The notes beneath the pieces are model-generated. The model saw only the letters and a program-made list of their open reading frames with translations, was not told where the DNA came from and searched no databases. 64,000 nt of DNA from Desulfotignum sp. (GTDB taxonomy: Bacteria > Desulfobacterota > Desulfobacteria > Desulfobacterales > Desulfobacteraceae): the NCBI GenBank assembly GCA_011390335.1, contig JAABSO010000004.1, forward strand, positions 1 through 64,000. The letters are read 5' to 3'. Every line of letters begins with the position of its first letter. Position 1 is the stretch's first letter. The translations under genes were made by a program, and so were the position numbers. Below, piece after piece: positions 44,807 to 53,669 of the stretch.

Positions 44807-47800
44807 CTAACTTACTTCATCCAAAGCAAAAATCTGTGAAAGAATCTGGTTGGTGTCAAATCCCCGCAGATGGATGGCACCGGATCTGCAGGATGCCACG
44901 CACAGGCCGCAGCCTTTGCACAGTACCGGATTGACATCCGCCTTGCCTGCAAACCGGCCTTCAGCCAGAAATGAGGGGGCGTTATAGGGGCAGATGGATA
45001 TGCACACACCGCAGACACTGCATTTTTGTACATCCACGCTGGCAATGTTGCCCGAGGTGAACAGACTGTCTTTTTTGGCCAGCAGGGTCAGGGCCCGGGA
45101 TGCTGCAGCCCGTCCCTGGGTAATAGCCTCGTTCACCGGTTTGGGATAGTGGGCGGATCCTGCAACAAAAACACCGTCTGTGGCAAATTCCGCCGGTCCC
45201 AGTTTGGCATGTTTTTCCACAAAAAACCCTTCATCATTCAAGGGCACCTTGAAGAAATTGGCCAGGCGTTCATCTTTTCTGGGCACCAGGGCCGCAGCCA
45301 GGGTGAGCAGGTCCGCATGGATGGTCACAGGCTTGTTCAGCACGTGGTCCGTAAGGGTGATCTTGAGACACTCTTCTTCCACCACCACTTCAGGCTTGTT
45401 CTCCACATCATACCGGATAAAAATGACGCCTTTTTCCCTGGCTTCCTTATAGAGCAGTTCCCGCTCGCCATAGGTTCTGATATCCCGGTAAATAATAAAC
45501 ACATCGGTTTCAGGATTTTTTTCCTTCAAGGCAATGGCATTGTCCACGGAATGGGTACAGCACACCCGGGAGCAGTAAGGACGTTGGGGTTCTCTTGATC
45601 CCACGCACTGGATGAACACCGCAGACTGCACCGTATCCAGTTTCGGATCATTTTCCTTGAACATTTTGTCCAGATCCAGGGTCCTGATGATTCTGTCATC
45701 TTTGCCGAAACTGTATTCATCAGGTTCAAGGGCCTTTGCACCTGTGGCAAGTACCGCAACCCCGTGCTCCAGTGCCGTGGTTTTCCCATCGGTTTTCAGC
45801 TGGGAGGTAAAATTGCCCACAAATCCGTCCACCCCTTCCAGGGTGGTGTTTGTATGAACAACTATCTTGTCGTTGGATGTAATCTCCTTGATCAGGGCAT
45901 CCAGTTCTTTTTGCACATCTTCTCCCTGGGCTGTTTTCCACAGCTTCAGGGCCTCGCCCCCCAGGCAGTCCTTTTTCTCGATGAGATGGGTTTCATATCC
46001 CTGGGATGCCAGGCTTCTGGCAGCTGTCATACCGGCCAGGCCACCGCCCACCACCATGACCGAGGCGTTGACATTGATCTTTTCCTCTTTCAGGGGCTGA
46101 GCCAGGGCCGCTTTGGCAACCGCCATCCGCACCAGGTCCTTGGCCTTGTCCGTGGCAATGTCAGGATTGTTCTTGTGAACCCAGGAGTTGTGGTTCCGGA
46201 TATTGGTCATCTCAAACAGATATTTGTTCAATCCCGCATTTTTCAGGGTCTCCTGGAACAGCGGCTCATGGGTCTTGGGGGTACAGGCTGCCACCACAAC
46301 ACGGTTCAGCCCTTTTTCTTTGATGATTTCCACCATCTTGTCCTGGGCATCCTGGCTGCATGCATAGGTGGTTTCTTCAGCCACCGTCACATAGGGCAGG
46401 GTAGCGGCGTATTCCGTGACATGGGGGCAGTCCACCACACCGGCAATATTGGAGCCGCAGTCGCAGATAAACACCCCGATATTGGGCCGGTCCCCCACCA
46501 CATTGGTTTCCGGCACCACCGGGAACTCTTTGGTCAGGGTGTTGCGGACCTCAGCCAGGGCATCACCGGCAGCCGAAGCCGCAGCAGACGCATCCAGAAC
46601 CGATTCCGGAATATCTTTGGGATTGTTGAATACCCCTGACACATAAATCCCGTCCCTGGATGTGGTCACCGGCTCAAAAGAGGCTGTTTTTGCAAATCCG
46701 CTTTCCGTAAGGTCAATGCCGAGCTTTTTGGCCAGATCCCGGGTTTGTTGCGTGATCTCAAGGCCCACGGACAGCACGATCATGTCATAGGTGTCTTTGA
46801 CGATCTGGCCCATCTCATCCACATACTGGATAAACAGATCGCCGGTTTCAGGATCTTCAGTGACCGAATGCACCCTTGAACGGATGAAATTGATGCCGTG
46901 TTTGTGTTTGGCATTTTCGTAGTATTTTTCAAACTCCTTGCCCGGGGTGCGCATATCCATGAAAAAGATGGAGCAGTCCAGGTCGCCGCCGGCATGCTCT
47001 TTGGCTATGATGGCTTCTTTTACCGCGTACATGCAGCATACTGATGAACAATACGGATTGTCACATTTGTTGACATCCCGGGATCCCACGCACTGGAACC
47101 AGGCAATCTTTTTGGGATCTTTGCGTTTTTGTGCCAGCAGTTTGTCTTTTTTCTTTTTGGGATTGGCAGGCAGTTTGGGAAAGGTGGTCACATGTCCCAT
47201 GGTGGGACCGGTGGCGGACAGAATCCGTTCAAACTCCATGGAGGTGACCACATTGGGAAAATTGGCATACTGGTAATTGTCAAATTTTGAGGGATCAAAG
47301 GGTTTGAATCCGGGTGCCAGGATAATGGACCCGGCAGCAATACTCAGGGTCTCTTCTGTCATGGTGTAGTCTATCGCATCAGCCGGACACACCTCTTCAC
47401 AGGTGCCGCATTTATCCTTGGTCAGTTTCAGACAGACATCCGGATTAATGGCATATTTCAAGGGCACTGCCTGGGGGTATTCCACGTAAATGGCGGTTTG
47501 TGCTTTGAGATCCGCATTATACTTGTCATCGAATTTGCCTGGACATTTTTCCGTACAGGCTCCGCAGGCAATACAGCGGTCTTCTCTGACGTACCGGGGT
47601 TTTTTCAAGATTTCAACGGTAAAATTGCCTTTTTCACCGGTGATGTTTTTGACTTCAGAAAGGGTTAAAAGCTCTATGTTTAAATGCCGGCCGACCTCGA
47701 CCAGTGTGGGTGAGATTATTCACATGGCACAGTCATTGGTTGGAAAAGTCTTGTCCAGCTGGGCCATGACACCGCCGATGGACGGGCCTTTTTCCACCAG

Positions 47801-47899
47801 ATAAACATAAAATCCGGAGTTCGCAAGATCCAGTGCAGACAGCATGCCGGAAATACCGCCACCTATCACCACCACAGATCCGGTCTTTTTTGATTCCAT
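44807..47899 (-). CDS. hdrA: HdrA-type FAD iron-sulfur selenoprotein
   Basis: HdrA is the flavin-based electron-bifurcating subunit of heterodisulfide-reductase-like complexes. The gene starts at ATG 47899 after AAAGGAG. A TGA at 47722-47720, in NDCAM-U-IISP, replaces the Cys found in many HdrA proteins, so reading Sec gives one protein of 1,030 residues. It has an FAD domain (VVVIGGGISGMLSALDLA), ferredoxin motifs (CIACGACTEKCPG), a second HdrA-like FAD module (VMVVGGGLAGMTAARSLA) and two C-terminal [4Fe-4S] motifs (CSVCGVCISICP, CKGCGLCVASC). It heads the operon. Confidence 0.92.
47687..47704 (-). promoter_or_regulatory. SECIS-like hairpin in hdrA
   Basis: On the minus strand CTGGTC and GGCCGG form a 6-bp stem with two G-U pairs around GAGGTC, 16 nt after the Sec TGA. 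The loop contains GGTC, also present in the known fdhF SECIS loop of E. coli. Confidence 0.65.
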
Positions 47900-48011
47900 T
47901 GTTTGTCTCTCCTTTAATTCATAAAACAATTACAGCCCAGTCTTATATTCTATCTAAAAGTGCTGTTATCTTCAGATCCATAAAGTTGGTACTTACAAAT
48001 TTGGTGCTTTT

Positions 48012-48033
48012 TTAATTAATTGCCATTAATTAA
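48012..48033. promoter_or_regulatory. Perfect 22-bp palindrome in the hdrA-miaA divergent region
   Basis: TTAATTAAT and ATTAATTAA are separated by TGCC. The site lies 113 bp before hdrA and 32 bp before miaA, as an operator for the hdr-flx operon would. The regulator is unknown; the rest of the gap is AT-rich with no gene. Confidence 0.5.
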
Positions 48034-48064
48034 AAGATTATGTTATAAAACCATCTGCCAAATA

Positions 48065-49018
48065 ATGTCAACCATTATTGACCAAAACACAGATACCCCT
48101 TTGTCCATGGAAAAAATCATCACCATCTGCGGTCCCACAGGTATCGGAAAAACCGGTTTTGCCATTGCCCTGGCCAAAGCGTGCAACGCAGAGATCATCG
48201 GGGCCGATTCCATGCAGATATATAAATATATGGATATCGGCACAGCCAAGCCGGATGCCGCAGAACTGGCCCAGGCCCCCCACCACCTGGTGGATTTTCT
48301 GGACCCATCCCAGGATTTTGATGCCGGCCAATATGCACAGATGGCTGCACAAAAAATCATTGATATCACCCAAAAAGGCCGGGTCCCCATCATTGCAGGT
48401 GGCACAGGCCTGTACATCCGCGCCCTTTTATACGGGTTGTTCCGCTCTTGCCCTGTGTGTGAAAAAACCCTGGCGCAACTGACCCGGGCGGCACAAGAAA
48501 AAGGCAGTGCTTATCTGCACCACCAGCTGCATGCATGTGATCCTGCTGCGGCCCAAAAAATCCATCCCCATGACAGTTTCCGGATCATCCGTGCCCTGGA
48601 GGTGTTCCAGACTACAGGAACCCCCATATCACAAATGCAAAAGGAACACAATTTTATCTCTCCCCGGTATCAGAGTCTGACCATAGGTCTTTTCATGGAC
48701 CGCAAAATCTTGTACGAACGGATCGATTTCCGGGTGGATGCCATGATCCAGCAGGGCCTTCTTGCAGAAGTAGCAGGCCTGGTCGAAAAAGGGTATTCCC
48801 TTGATCTCAAATCCATGCAATCCATTGGATACCGCCATATGGGATGGTTTCTCAAAAAAGAACTGGATTTTGACCGGGCGGTTTTTTTACTCAAACGTGA
48901 TACCCGGCGGTATGCCAAACGCCAGTTCACCTGGTTCAGAAAAGAGCCTGGCATCATCTGGTTGAAACCGTCACAGATTACCAGGGCCAAAATCCTGGTA
49001 AAAGATTTTTTGACATGA
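48065..49018 (+). CDS. miaA: tRNA dimethylallyltransferase
   Basis: MiaA adds an isopentenyl group to adenosine 37 of tRNAs reading UNN codons. The protein has the P-loop GPTGIGKTGFAIALAKA, the conserved ADSMQIYKYMDIGTAKP, HHLVDFLDP, and GGTGLYIRALLYG, then RDTRRYAKRQFTWFR near the end. The start is uncertain: ATG 48065 is used here, giving 317 residues, but ATG 48107 begins right at the conserved core. Neither has a strong ribosome site. The family normally has about 300 residues. Confidence 0.94.
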   Translation: MSTIIDQNTDTPLSMEKIITICGPTGIGKTGFAIALAKACNAEIIGADSMQIYKYMDIGTAKPDAAELAQAPHHLVDFLDPSQDFDAGQYAQMAAQKIIDITQKGRVPIIAGGTGLYIRALLYGLFRSCPVCEKTLAQLTRAAQEKGSAYLHHQLHACDPAAAQKIHPHDSFRIIRALEVFQTTGTPISQMQKEHNFISPRYQSLTIGLFMDRKILYERIDFRVDAMIQQGLLAEVAGLVEKGYSLDLKSMQSIGYRHMGWFLKKELDFDRAVFLLKRDTRRYAKRQFTWFRKEPGIIWLKPSQITRAKILVKDFLT

Positions 49019-49050
49019 GATGGGTTTTTACATATAGTTGGCCCATACCA

Positions 49051-49090
49051 ATAACACCCATGCCCGGATGGTCACAACAAAGAATGGTAG
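49051..49090 (+). repeat. 40-bp dispersed repeat, copy 1
   Basis: This unit matches the unit at 49166-49205 at about 31 of 40 positions. Both begin ATAAC and share CCCATGCCC, CAC and AAC blocks. Copy 1 directly precedes the heptamer array at 49094. Confidence 0.6.
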
Positions 49091-49093
49091 TTG

Positions 49094-49135
49094 TTATCTG
49101 TTAGCTGTTAGCTGTTAGCTTTTAGTTGTTAGCCT
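49094..49135 (+). repeat. TTAGCTN heptamer array left of the LpoA-like gene
   Basis: Six phased units: TTATCTG, TTAGCTG, TTAGCTG, TTAGCTT, TTAGTTG and TTAGCCT. They point toward the gene at 49285, and the complement lies on its far side at 51077-51104. Confidence 0.9.
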
Positions 49136-49143
49136 CAGGCATT

Positions 49144-49164
49144 ATTGAAAACTTGAAACTTTCA
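49144..49164 (+). repeat. ATTGAAA/ACTTGAA heptamer block
   Basis: Three phased 7-bp units: ATTGAAA, ACTTGAA and ACTTTCA. The last unit reads on into CATATAA, as the block at 49225-49252 also does. Confidence 0.55.
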
Positions 49165-49165
49165 T

Positions 49166-49205
49166 ATAACCCCCATGCCCTGGCGGGCACAACCAAAAAT
49201 GAAAG
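49166..49205 (+). repeat. 40-bp dispersed repeat, copy 2
   Basis: This is the direct repeat of 49051-49090. Its CCATGCCCTGGCGGGCA core reappears in inverted orientation at 51108-51132 beyond the LpoA-like gene. Confidence 0.65.
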
Positions 49206-49224
49206 TATAAGCAGGCAGATATTA

Positions 49225-49252
49225 ACTTAACACTTAAAACTTAACACTTTCA
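49225..49252 (+). repeat. ACTTAAC heptamer block
   Basis: Four phased 7-bp units: ACTTAAC, ACTTAAA, ACTTAAC and ACTTTCA. This is a third core sequence with the same period, 33 bp before the LpoA-like gene. Confidence 0.75.
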
Positions 49253-49284
49253 TATAAAAAAACCCTTATCTTCAGAGATCTCAC

Positions 49285-50976
49285 ATGACAATGAAACATG
49301 ATTTGATTTTCCGCAGCACTGTATGGCTTACATCTGTTTTTATTCTGGCCGCCCTCTGGGGATGTGCCCCCAAAACCGTCCACAAACCAGGAGATGAACG
49401 CGCGACGTCAGGAGAACACGCCTCTGACCTGGATGAAAGAAAAAAACAGACAGCCGCACTGGTGGAAATGCTTCTGGCTGAAGCAAAGAAATTCATGGAA
49501 CAAAATGATATGAAACAGGCGTTTCTCACCTATAACCGGGCCATGGCCCAGAAACCTGATGACCCCCAGAAAGACAAGGTTTTATCAGAGGTTGAACAGA
49601 TGCTGGCCCAGGCGGATCCCCTCCTGATTGAAGAATTTATGAAGATTCAGAACCTTGCAATCCCCGAATCTTTACTGCTTTACTGGCTGGGGGTGAACCA
49701 TAGCGCTGTCCAAAATTATGATGAAGCACTGGCAGCTTTGACACGGTTTGTGGACACCTATCCCGGCCATACCCATACGTCAGATGCACAAGATTTGATA
49801 ATGCTTATCAGACAGACCACTTTTAAGAAGGATACCATCGGGTGCCTGCTGCCCCTGTCCGGAAAATATGCCATTTTCGGTCAGAAAGCCTTAAAAGGCA
49901 TTCAGATGGCCATCCAGGACCTGTCACACACATATGACCGCAATTTTAACATCATTGTCAAAGATACCCGGTCTGACCCCCAAAGGACGGCAGACTGTGT
50001 GGATGAGCTGGGTCAGGCACATGTCATGGGTATCATCGGTCCGCTGATAGCAGTGGAAACCGCCGGTGCCCGGGCCCAGGAACTGCAGATTCCCCTGATT
50101 GCCCTGACCCAGAAAGCCGACTTTCCTCTGGCAGGGGAGTATCTGTTTTCCAATTTCATCACGCCCCGGATGCAGGTGGAGACCCTGGCAGCCTATGTGT
50201 TTAAAAAACTGGGACTAAGGAAGATGGCAGTGCTGTATCCTGATGAACGCTATGGTGAACTGCATATGCAGTTGTTTCAGGATATGGTGGATGCATACAA
50301 CGGACAAATGGTGGCTGTGGAGGCCTATGACGGCAGCAAGACCGATTTTGCCACCCCCATCCGGAAACTGGTGGAAGCATCATATCCGTATGCAGAGAAG
50401 GCTTACCCGGTTACAGAAGCATCCTATTCAGGTACAGCGCCTGTAACAGGTTTACAGGACAGTGAACAAAACACAGATCCTGATCAGGCGGAAAAAGCCG
50501 TTATCGGGTTTGATGCCCTGTTCATTCCGGATGCTGTCTCCCGCATAAACATGATTCTTCCCCAGCTGGCTTTTAACGATGCCAGAGGCATGGTACTGCT
50601 GGGCACCAATCTCTGGCACCAGCCAGGCCTGCTGGCTGAAACAAAGGGGTATAACCAAAACACCGTGATCACAGACGGGTATTTCGGCAACAGCGCAAAA
50701 CCTGCCACAGCCCGGTTTGAAAAAGCGTTTACTGCCTTGTATGGAGAGTCGCCAGGATTTTTAGAAGCAGTTTCCTATGATACGGTGCAGATTCTTTTCA
50801 AGACAGCCATGGATGCTGGTGTGGATTCCCGGCAGCTTCTGAAGGATGCCCTGGTACAGGGCCGCCTGTTTGAAGGGGTAACCGGCACCACCATTTTTGA
50901 CAAAACCGGTGCCGCCCGCAAGGAACTGTTCTTAATTACCATTAAAAACAACCAGTTCACGGAAATCAAACCCTAA
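49285..50976 (+). CDS. LpoA/LppC-like lipoprotein, penicillin-binding-protein activator type
   Basis: The 563-residue protein has a lipoprotein signal peptide ending in LAALWGC. A helical TPR-like region follows (residues ~50-165, AKKFMEQNDMKQAFLTYNRA), and then a periplasmic-binding-protein fold of the LppC/LpoA type (GCLLPLSGKYAIFGQKALKG, GIIGPLIAVETAGA, LTQKADFPLAGEY). LpoA activates the peptidoglycan synthase PBP1A at the outer membrane. The match is at fold level, so a solute-binding role is also possible. The gene is bracketed by inverted heptamer arrays. Confidence 0.82.
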   Translation: MTMKHDLIFRSTVWLTSVFILAALWGCAPKTVHKPGDERATSGEHASDLDERKKQTAALVEMLLAEAKKFMEQNDMKQAFLTYNRAMAQKPDDPQKDKVLSEVEQMLAQADPLLIEEFMKIQNLAIPESLLLYWLGVNHSAVQNYDEALAALTRFVDTYPGHTHTSDAQDLIMLIRQTTFKKDTIGCLLPLSGKYAIFGQKALKGIQMAIQDLSHTYDRNFNIIVKDTRSDPQRTADCVDELGQAHVMGIIGPLIAVETAGARAQELQIPLIALTQKADFPLAGEYLFSNFITPRMQVETLAAYVFKKLGLRKMAVLYPDERYGELHMQLFQDMVDAYNGQMVAVEAYDGSKTDFATPIRKLVEASYPYAEKAYPVTEASYSGTAPVTGLQDSEQNTDPDQAEKAVIGFDALFIPDAVSRINMILPQLAFNDARGMVLLGTNLWHQPGLLAETKGYNQNTVITDGYFGNSAKPATARFEKAFTALYGESPGFLEAVSYDTVQILFKTAMDAGVDSRQLLKDALVQGRLFEGVTGTTIFDKTGAARKELFLITIKNNQFTEIKP

Positions 50977-51012
50977 GCCTGCATCCTTGAAAAGTTTTTA
51001 TATTAAAACAGT

Positions 51013-51104
51013 CAGCCTTCAGTGCACAGTTCAACTTCCAGTCAACAATTACCAATTGTTCCCTGCTGATTACCAAAAGCTAATGGCTAACAGCTAAAAG
51101 CTTT
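51013..51104 (-). repeat. Mixed heptamer array right of the LpoA-like gene
   Basis: A continuous 7-bp register holds thirteen windows whose core drifts: CAGCCTT, CAGTGCA, CAGTTCA, ACTTCCA, GTCAACA, ATTACCA, ATTGTTC, CCTGCTG, ATTACCA, AAAGCTA, ATGGCTA, ACAGCTA, AAAGCTT. The last four are the complement of TTAGCTN. Confidence 0.75.
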
Positions 51105-51107
51105 CAT

Positions 51108-51132
51108 ATGCCCGCCAGGGCATGGCTGTTAT
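51108..51132 (-). repeat. Inverted copy of the 49166 repeat
   Basis: The complement of this segment matches ATAAC..CCATGCCCTGGCGGGCA of 49166-49190 almost perfectly. It covers the stop codon of the phosphofructokinase gene. Confidence 0.65.
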
Positions 51133-52454
51133 TTAAAATAGGCATCCTGGCCGGTGGCCTCAAGCACTGACTGCCACAGCCTGCCGTTGGGGTCCAGCCG
51201 TTTCTGGCGGCCGGCAGAGGCTTCCATGGGCACATGCACATAATGGTTGTTCCAGAAACTGATCAGAAGTTTGGTCTTTCCTGCCATGCCCGCATGCACC
51301 GCATCCCTTCCCAGCAGACCGCAGAATACACTGTCGTTGGCGTTGGCGGAAAGGCTCCTGATGATATAGGCTGGATCGATGTATTTCAGGGAAATGGGTA
51401 TGTTTCTGTCTGTAAACCACTGGGTAATCTTGTCCTTGAGAAACACACCGATGTCCTGAAGCACAATATTGCCTGATGCATCATATTTTTGCTCTGTGTC
51501 TTCAAAAAAATTCTGGCCTGCACCCTCAGCCACAATGACCACTGCATGCTTTCTGGTCTTGATCCGGTTTTCCAGGGCCTGGAGAAAGCCGGTTCTGCCG
51601 TACAGATCAATATCCACCTCAGGAATCAGCACAAAATTGCCATCCTGCTGGGCCAGGGCGGCTGTGGCCGCAAGAAACCCTGAATGCCGGCCCATGAGCT
51701 TGATCAGCCCAATGCCGTTGGGATAGGCTTCCGATTCATTGTGGGCGCCTTTGATGGCCAAAGTGGCCACATCCACGGCCGAATCAAAGCCAAAGGACCG
51801 GGAAACCAGGAAAATATCATTGTCAATGGTTTTGGGAATCCCCACCACAGAGATTTTCAGGCCCCGTTTTTCAATTTCATCGGCAATCTTCTTGGAAGCC
51901 ATGAGGGTGCCGTCGCCACCCACCATGAACAGAATGCCCACGCTCATCCGTTCCAGGCAGTCTACCACCAACCCGATATCCTGACTGCCCCGGGAAGAAC
52001 CTAAAATGGTGCCGCCCATGTCCTGGATACCGGATACAGATGCAGGGGTCAGGTCCATGACATCATGTTCATATTCCGGCACAAATCCCTGGAGCCCGTG
52101 GCGGATGCCGTAGATGGTTTTCACATTGTAAATATGGTACAGTTCCAGCACAATGGCCCGGATAATGTCGTTCAATCCCGGGCAGAGTCCGCCGCAGGTC
52201 ACAATGGCGCATTTGAGCTTGCTGGGGTCAAAATATATTTTTTCCCTGGGTCCGGCCTGTTCAAAGCTGAGCAGGGTCTGCCCGCCATCAATGGCATCCT
52301 GCACATACTCGCTCTGGACATCCACAATGATGCGGGACGTATCAGAAATAAAGCATTTTTCTCCCTTGCCCGGGATGATGCACCGTTTTATGGGAGATGC
52401 AATGTTGGCTTTTCCGAGAACCGGTATTTCCGTGCACAGGTCATGGGGTATCAT
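51129..52454 (-). CDS. pfkA: 6-phosphofructokinase, ATP-type with PPi-PFK-like architecture
   Basis: The 441-residue protein phosphorylates fructose 6-phosphate. It has AIVTCGGLCPGLNDIIRA, GGDGTLMASKKIADE, VGIPKTIDNDIFLV and KLMGRHSGFLAA. The Gly in GGDGT suggests use of ATP rather than pyrophosphate, while PKTIDND and the ~80-residue N-terminal extension place it in the long clade that mixes features of both. It overlaps kdsD by 4 bp. The donor is inferred from one residue position and should be treated as likely. Confidence 0.92.
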   Translation of the reverse strand: MIPHDLCTEIPVLGKANIASPIKRCIIPGKGEKCFISDTSRIIVDVQSEYVQDAIDGGQTLLSFEQAGPREKIYFDPSKLKCAIVTCGGLCPGLNDIIRAIVLELYHIYNVKTIYGIRHGLQGFVPEYEHDVMDLTPASVSGIQDMGGTILGSSRGSQDIGLVVDCLERMSVGILFMVGGDGTLMASKKIADEIEKRGLKISVVGIPKTIDNDIFLVSRSFGFDSAVDVATLAIKGAHNESEAYPNGIGLIKLMGRHSGFLAATAALAQQDGNFVLIPEVDIDLYGRTGFLQALENRIKTRKHAVVIVAEGAGQNFFEDTEQKYDASGNIVLQDIGVFLKDKITQWFTDRNIPISLKYIDPAYIIRSLSANANDSVFCGLLGRDAVHAGMAGKTKLLISFWNNHYVHVPMEASAGRQKRLDPNGRLWQSVLEATGQDAYFK

Positions 52455-53449
52455 TGGCTGCCTCCGTTGAATGTAAAAGACCCTTTGCCGAGGATGTCAT
52501 GCAGGTGCAACAGTCCTTCCAGGCGCCCTGCGGCATCCACAATAGGCAATACGGTTATTTCATATTTTTCCATGAGATTCAACGCATCATACAGATAAGA
52601 TTCCACCCCCAGGGTGTGTGGATTTTCTGTCATGATATCTGCCACCTTGATCTGTGCAAAATCAGTGGTACCGGTAGCTATGGCATGCCTGATATCACCG
52701 TCAGTGATGATCCCCAGCACCTGGTTGTCCCTGTTGAGCACAAACACAGCCCCTAAGCTGAACCGGTCCATGGTGTCAAGAGCTGCTGCCATGGTGTCAT
52801 CTTGAAAAGCAACGGGAGCCCGGGCTGACTTGAACATGATCTCCCCTACCTGACAGGCGAGCCGCTGTCCTAAGGCCCCGCCGGGATGGGACCGCATGAA
52901 ATCGCTTTTTTTGAATTTCTTTTTTTCAATCAGCACAACAGCCAGGGCATCTCCCATGGCAAGCTGGGCAGTGGTGCTGGAGGTGGGGGTCATGTTAAAG
53001 GGGCAGGCTTCTTTTTCCACCCCGGTATCGATCACCAGATCGCAGAATCCTGCCATGGTGGAGGATGGATTTCCGGTAAACCCTGCCAGGCGGCAGCCGA
53101 TATCCCGGATCACCGGCAGCAGCTGGTTGAGCTCACTGGTTTCTCCGCTGTTGGAAATGGCGATGAACACATCATGGGGGCTCACCATGCCCAGGTCCCC
53201 GTGCACCGCCTCCACCGGATGCAGAAACATGGCATTGGTGCCGGTACTGCTCAAGGTGGCGGCAATTTTACGTCCGATGAGACCGGATTTGCCGATCCCG
53301 CTAATAATCACCCGGCCGGGGGAGGCACAGATATCCTGAACAAGGGTTTCAAATGCCGCATCCAGTTTGGCTGCCAGGCTTAAAATACTTTGGGCTTCTA
53401 TTTGTAATACATCAATGGCTGTGGGAATAATCATGGTTATGTGATTCAT
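52451..53449 (-). CDS. kdsD: Arabinose-5-phosphate isomerase (KpsF/GutQ)
   Basis: KdsD converts ribulose 5-phosphate to arabinose 5-phosphate, the first step toward Kdo for lipopolysaccharide. The 332-residue protein has a SIS domain (residues ~35-185, ISGIGKSGLIGRKIAATLSS, LHPVEAVHGDLG, SNSGETSELNQLLP) and two C-terminal CBS domains (ITDGDIRHAIATG and LLHLHDILGKG). The start could be ATG 53449 or 53434. The gene leads the pair with pfkA, and no other Kdo genes adjoin it. Confidence 0.94.
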   Translation of the reverse strand: MNHITMIIPTAIDVLQIEAQSILSLAAKLDAAFETLVQDICASPGRVIISGIGKSGLIGRKIAATLSSTGTNAMFLHPVEAVHGDLGMVSPHDVFIAISNSGETSELNQLLPVIRDIGCRLAGFTGNPSSTMAGFCDLVIDTGVEKEACPFNMTPTSSTTAQLAMGDALAVVLIEKKKFKKSDFMRSHPGGALGQRLACQVGEIMFKSARAPVAFQDDTMAAALDTMDRFSLGAVFVLNRDNQVLGIITDGDIRHAIATGTTDFAQIKVADIMTENPHTLGVESYLYDALNLMEKYEITVLPIVDAAGRLEGLLHLHDILGKGSFTFNGGSQ

Positions 53450-53558
53450 CTTTTTTTATTTGGTGATATCAGTTTTAATTAAGACTTATACACCTTTTGT
53501 TGGAATTTGCCCATAAAAAAATGTTTTGGTTTTCTGAGAAAAGAAAACTATGATTGAC

Positions 53559-53578
53559 ATCATAATGATTTTTATGAT
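53559..53578. promoter_or_regulatory. Inverted repeat downstream of a TTGACA box
   Basis: ATCATAA and TTATGAT are separated by 6 bp, right behind TTGACA at 53554-53559. An operator overlapping the promoter of the PxxKW gene is plausible. The remainder of the gap 53450-53669 shows no gene. Confidence 0.45.
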
Positions 53579-53669
53579 ATTTGAGTAAGGTTTATCGTCC
53601 CAGGCAGAGGAATGCCGGACAAGAACAGCCATTTAATAAATCACAATAACAGGATTTAGGAATTTTATC

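Noticed and set aside
45764..46639. A 291-residue frame antisense to hdrA
   Set aside because: Low-complexity His/Gly-rich sequence without a motif; hdrA explains the region.
47720..47722. A stop codon splitting hdrA into a 69-residue piece and a large downstream frame, as in a pseudogene or frameshift
   Set aside because: The reading frame is continuous through a single TGA at a conserved Cys position, and a SECIS-like hairpin follows; selenocysteine explains it better.
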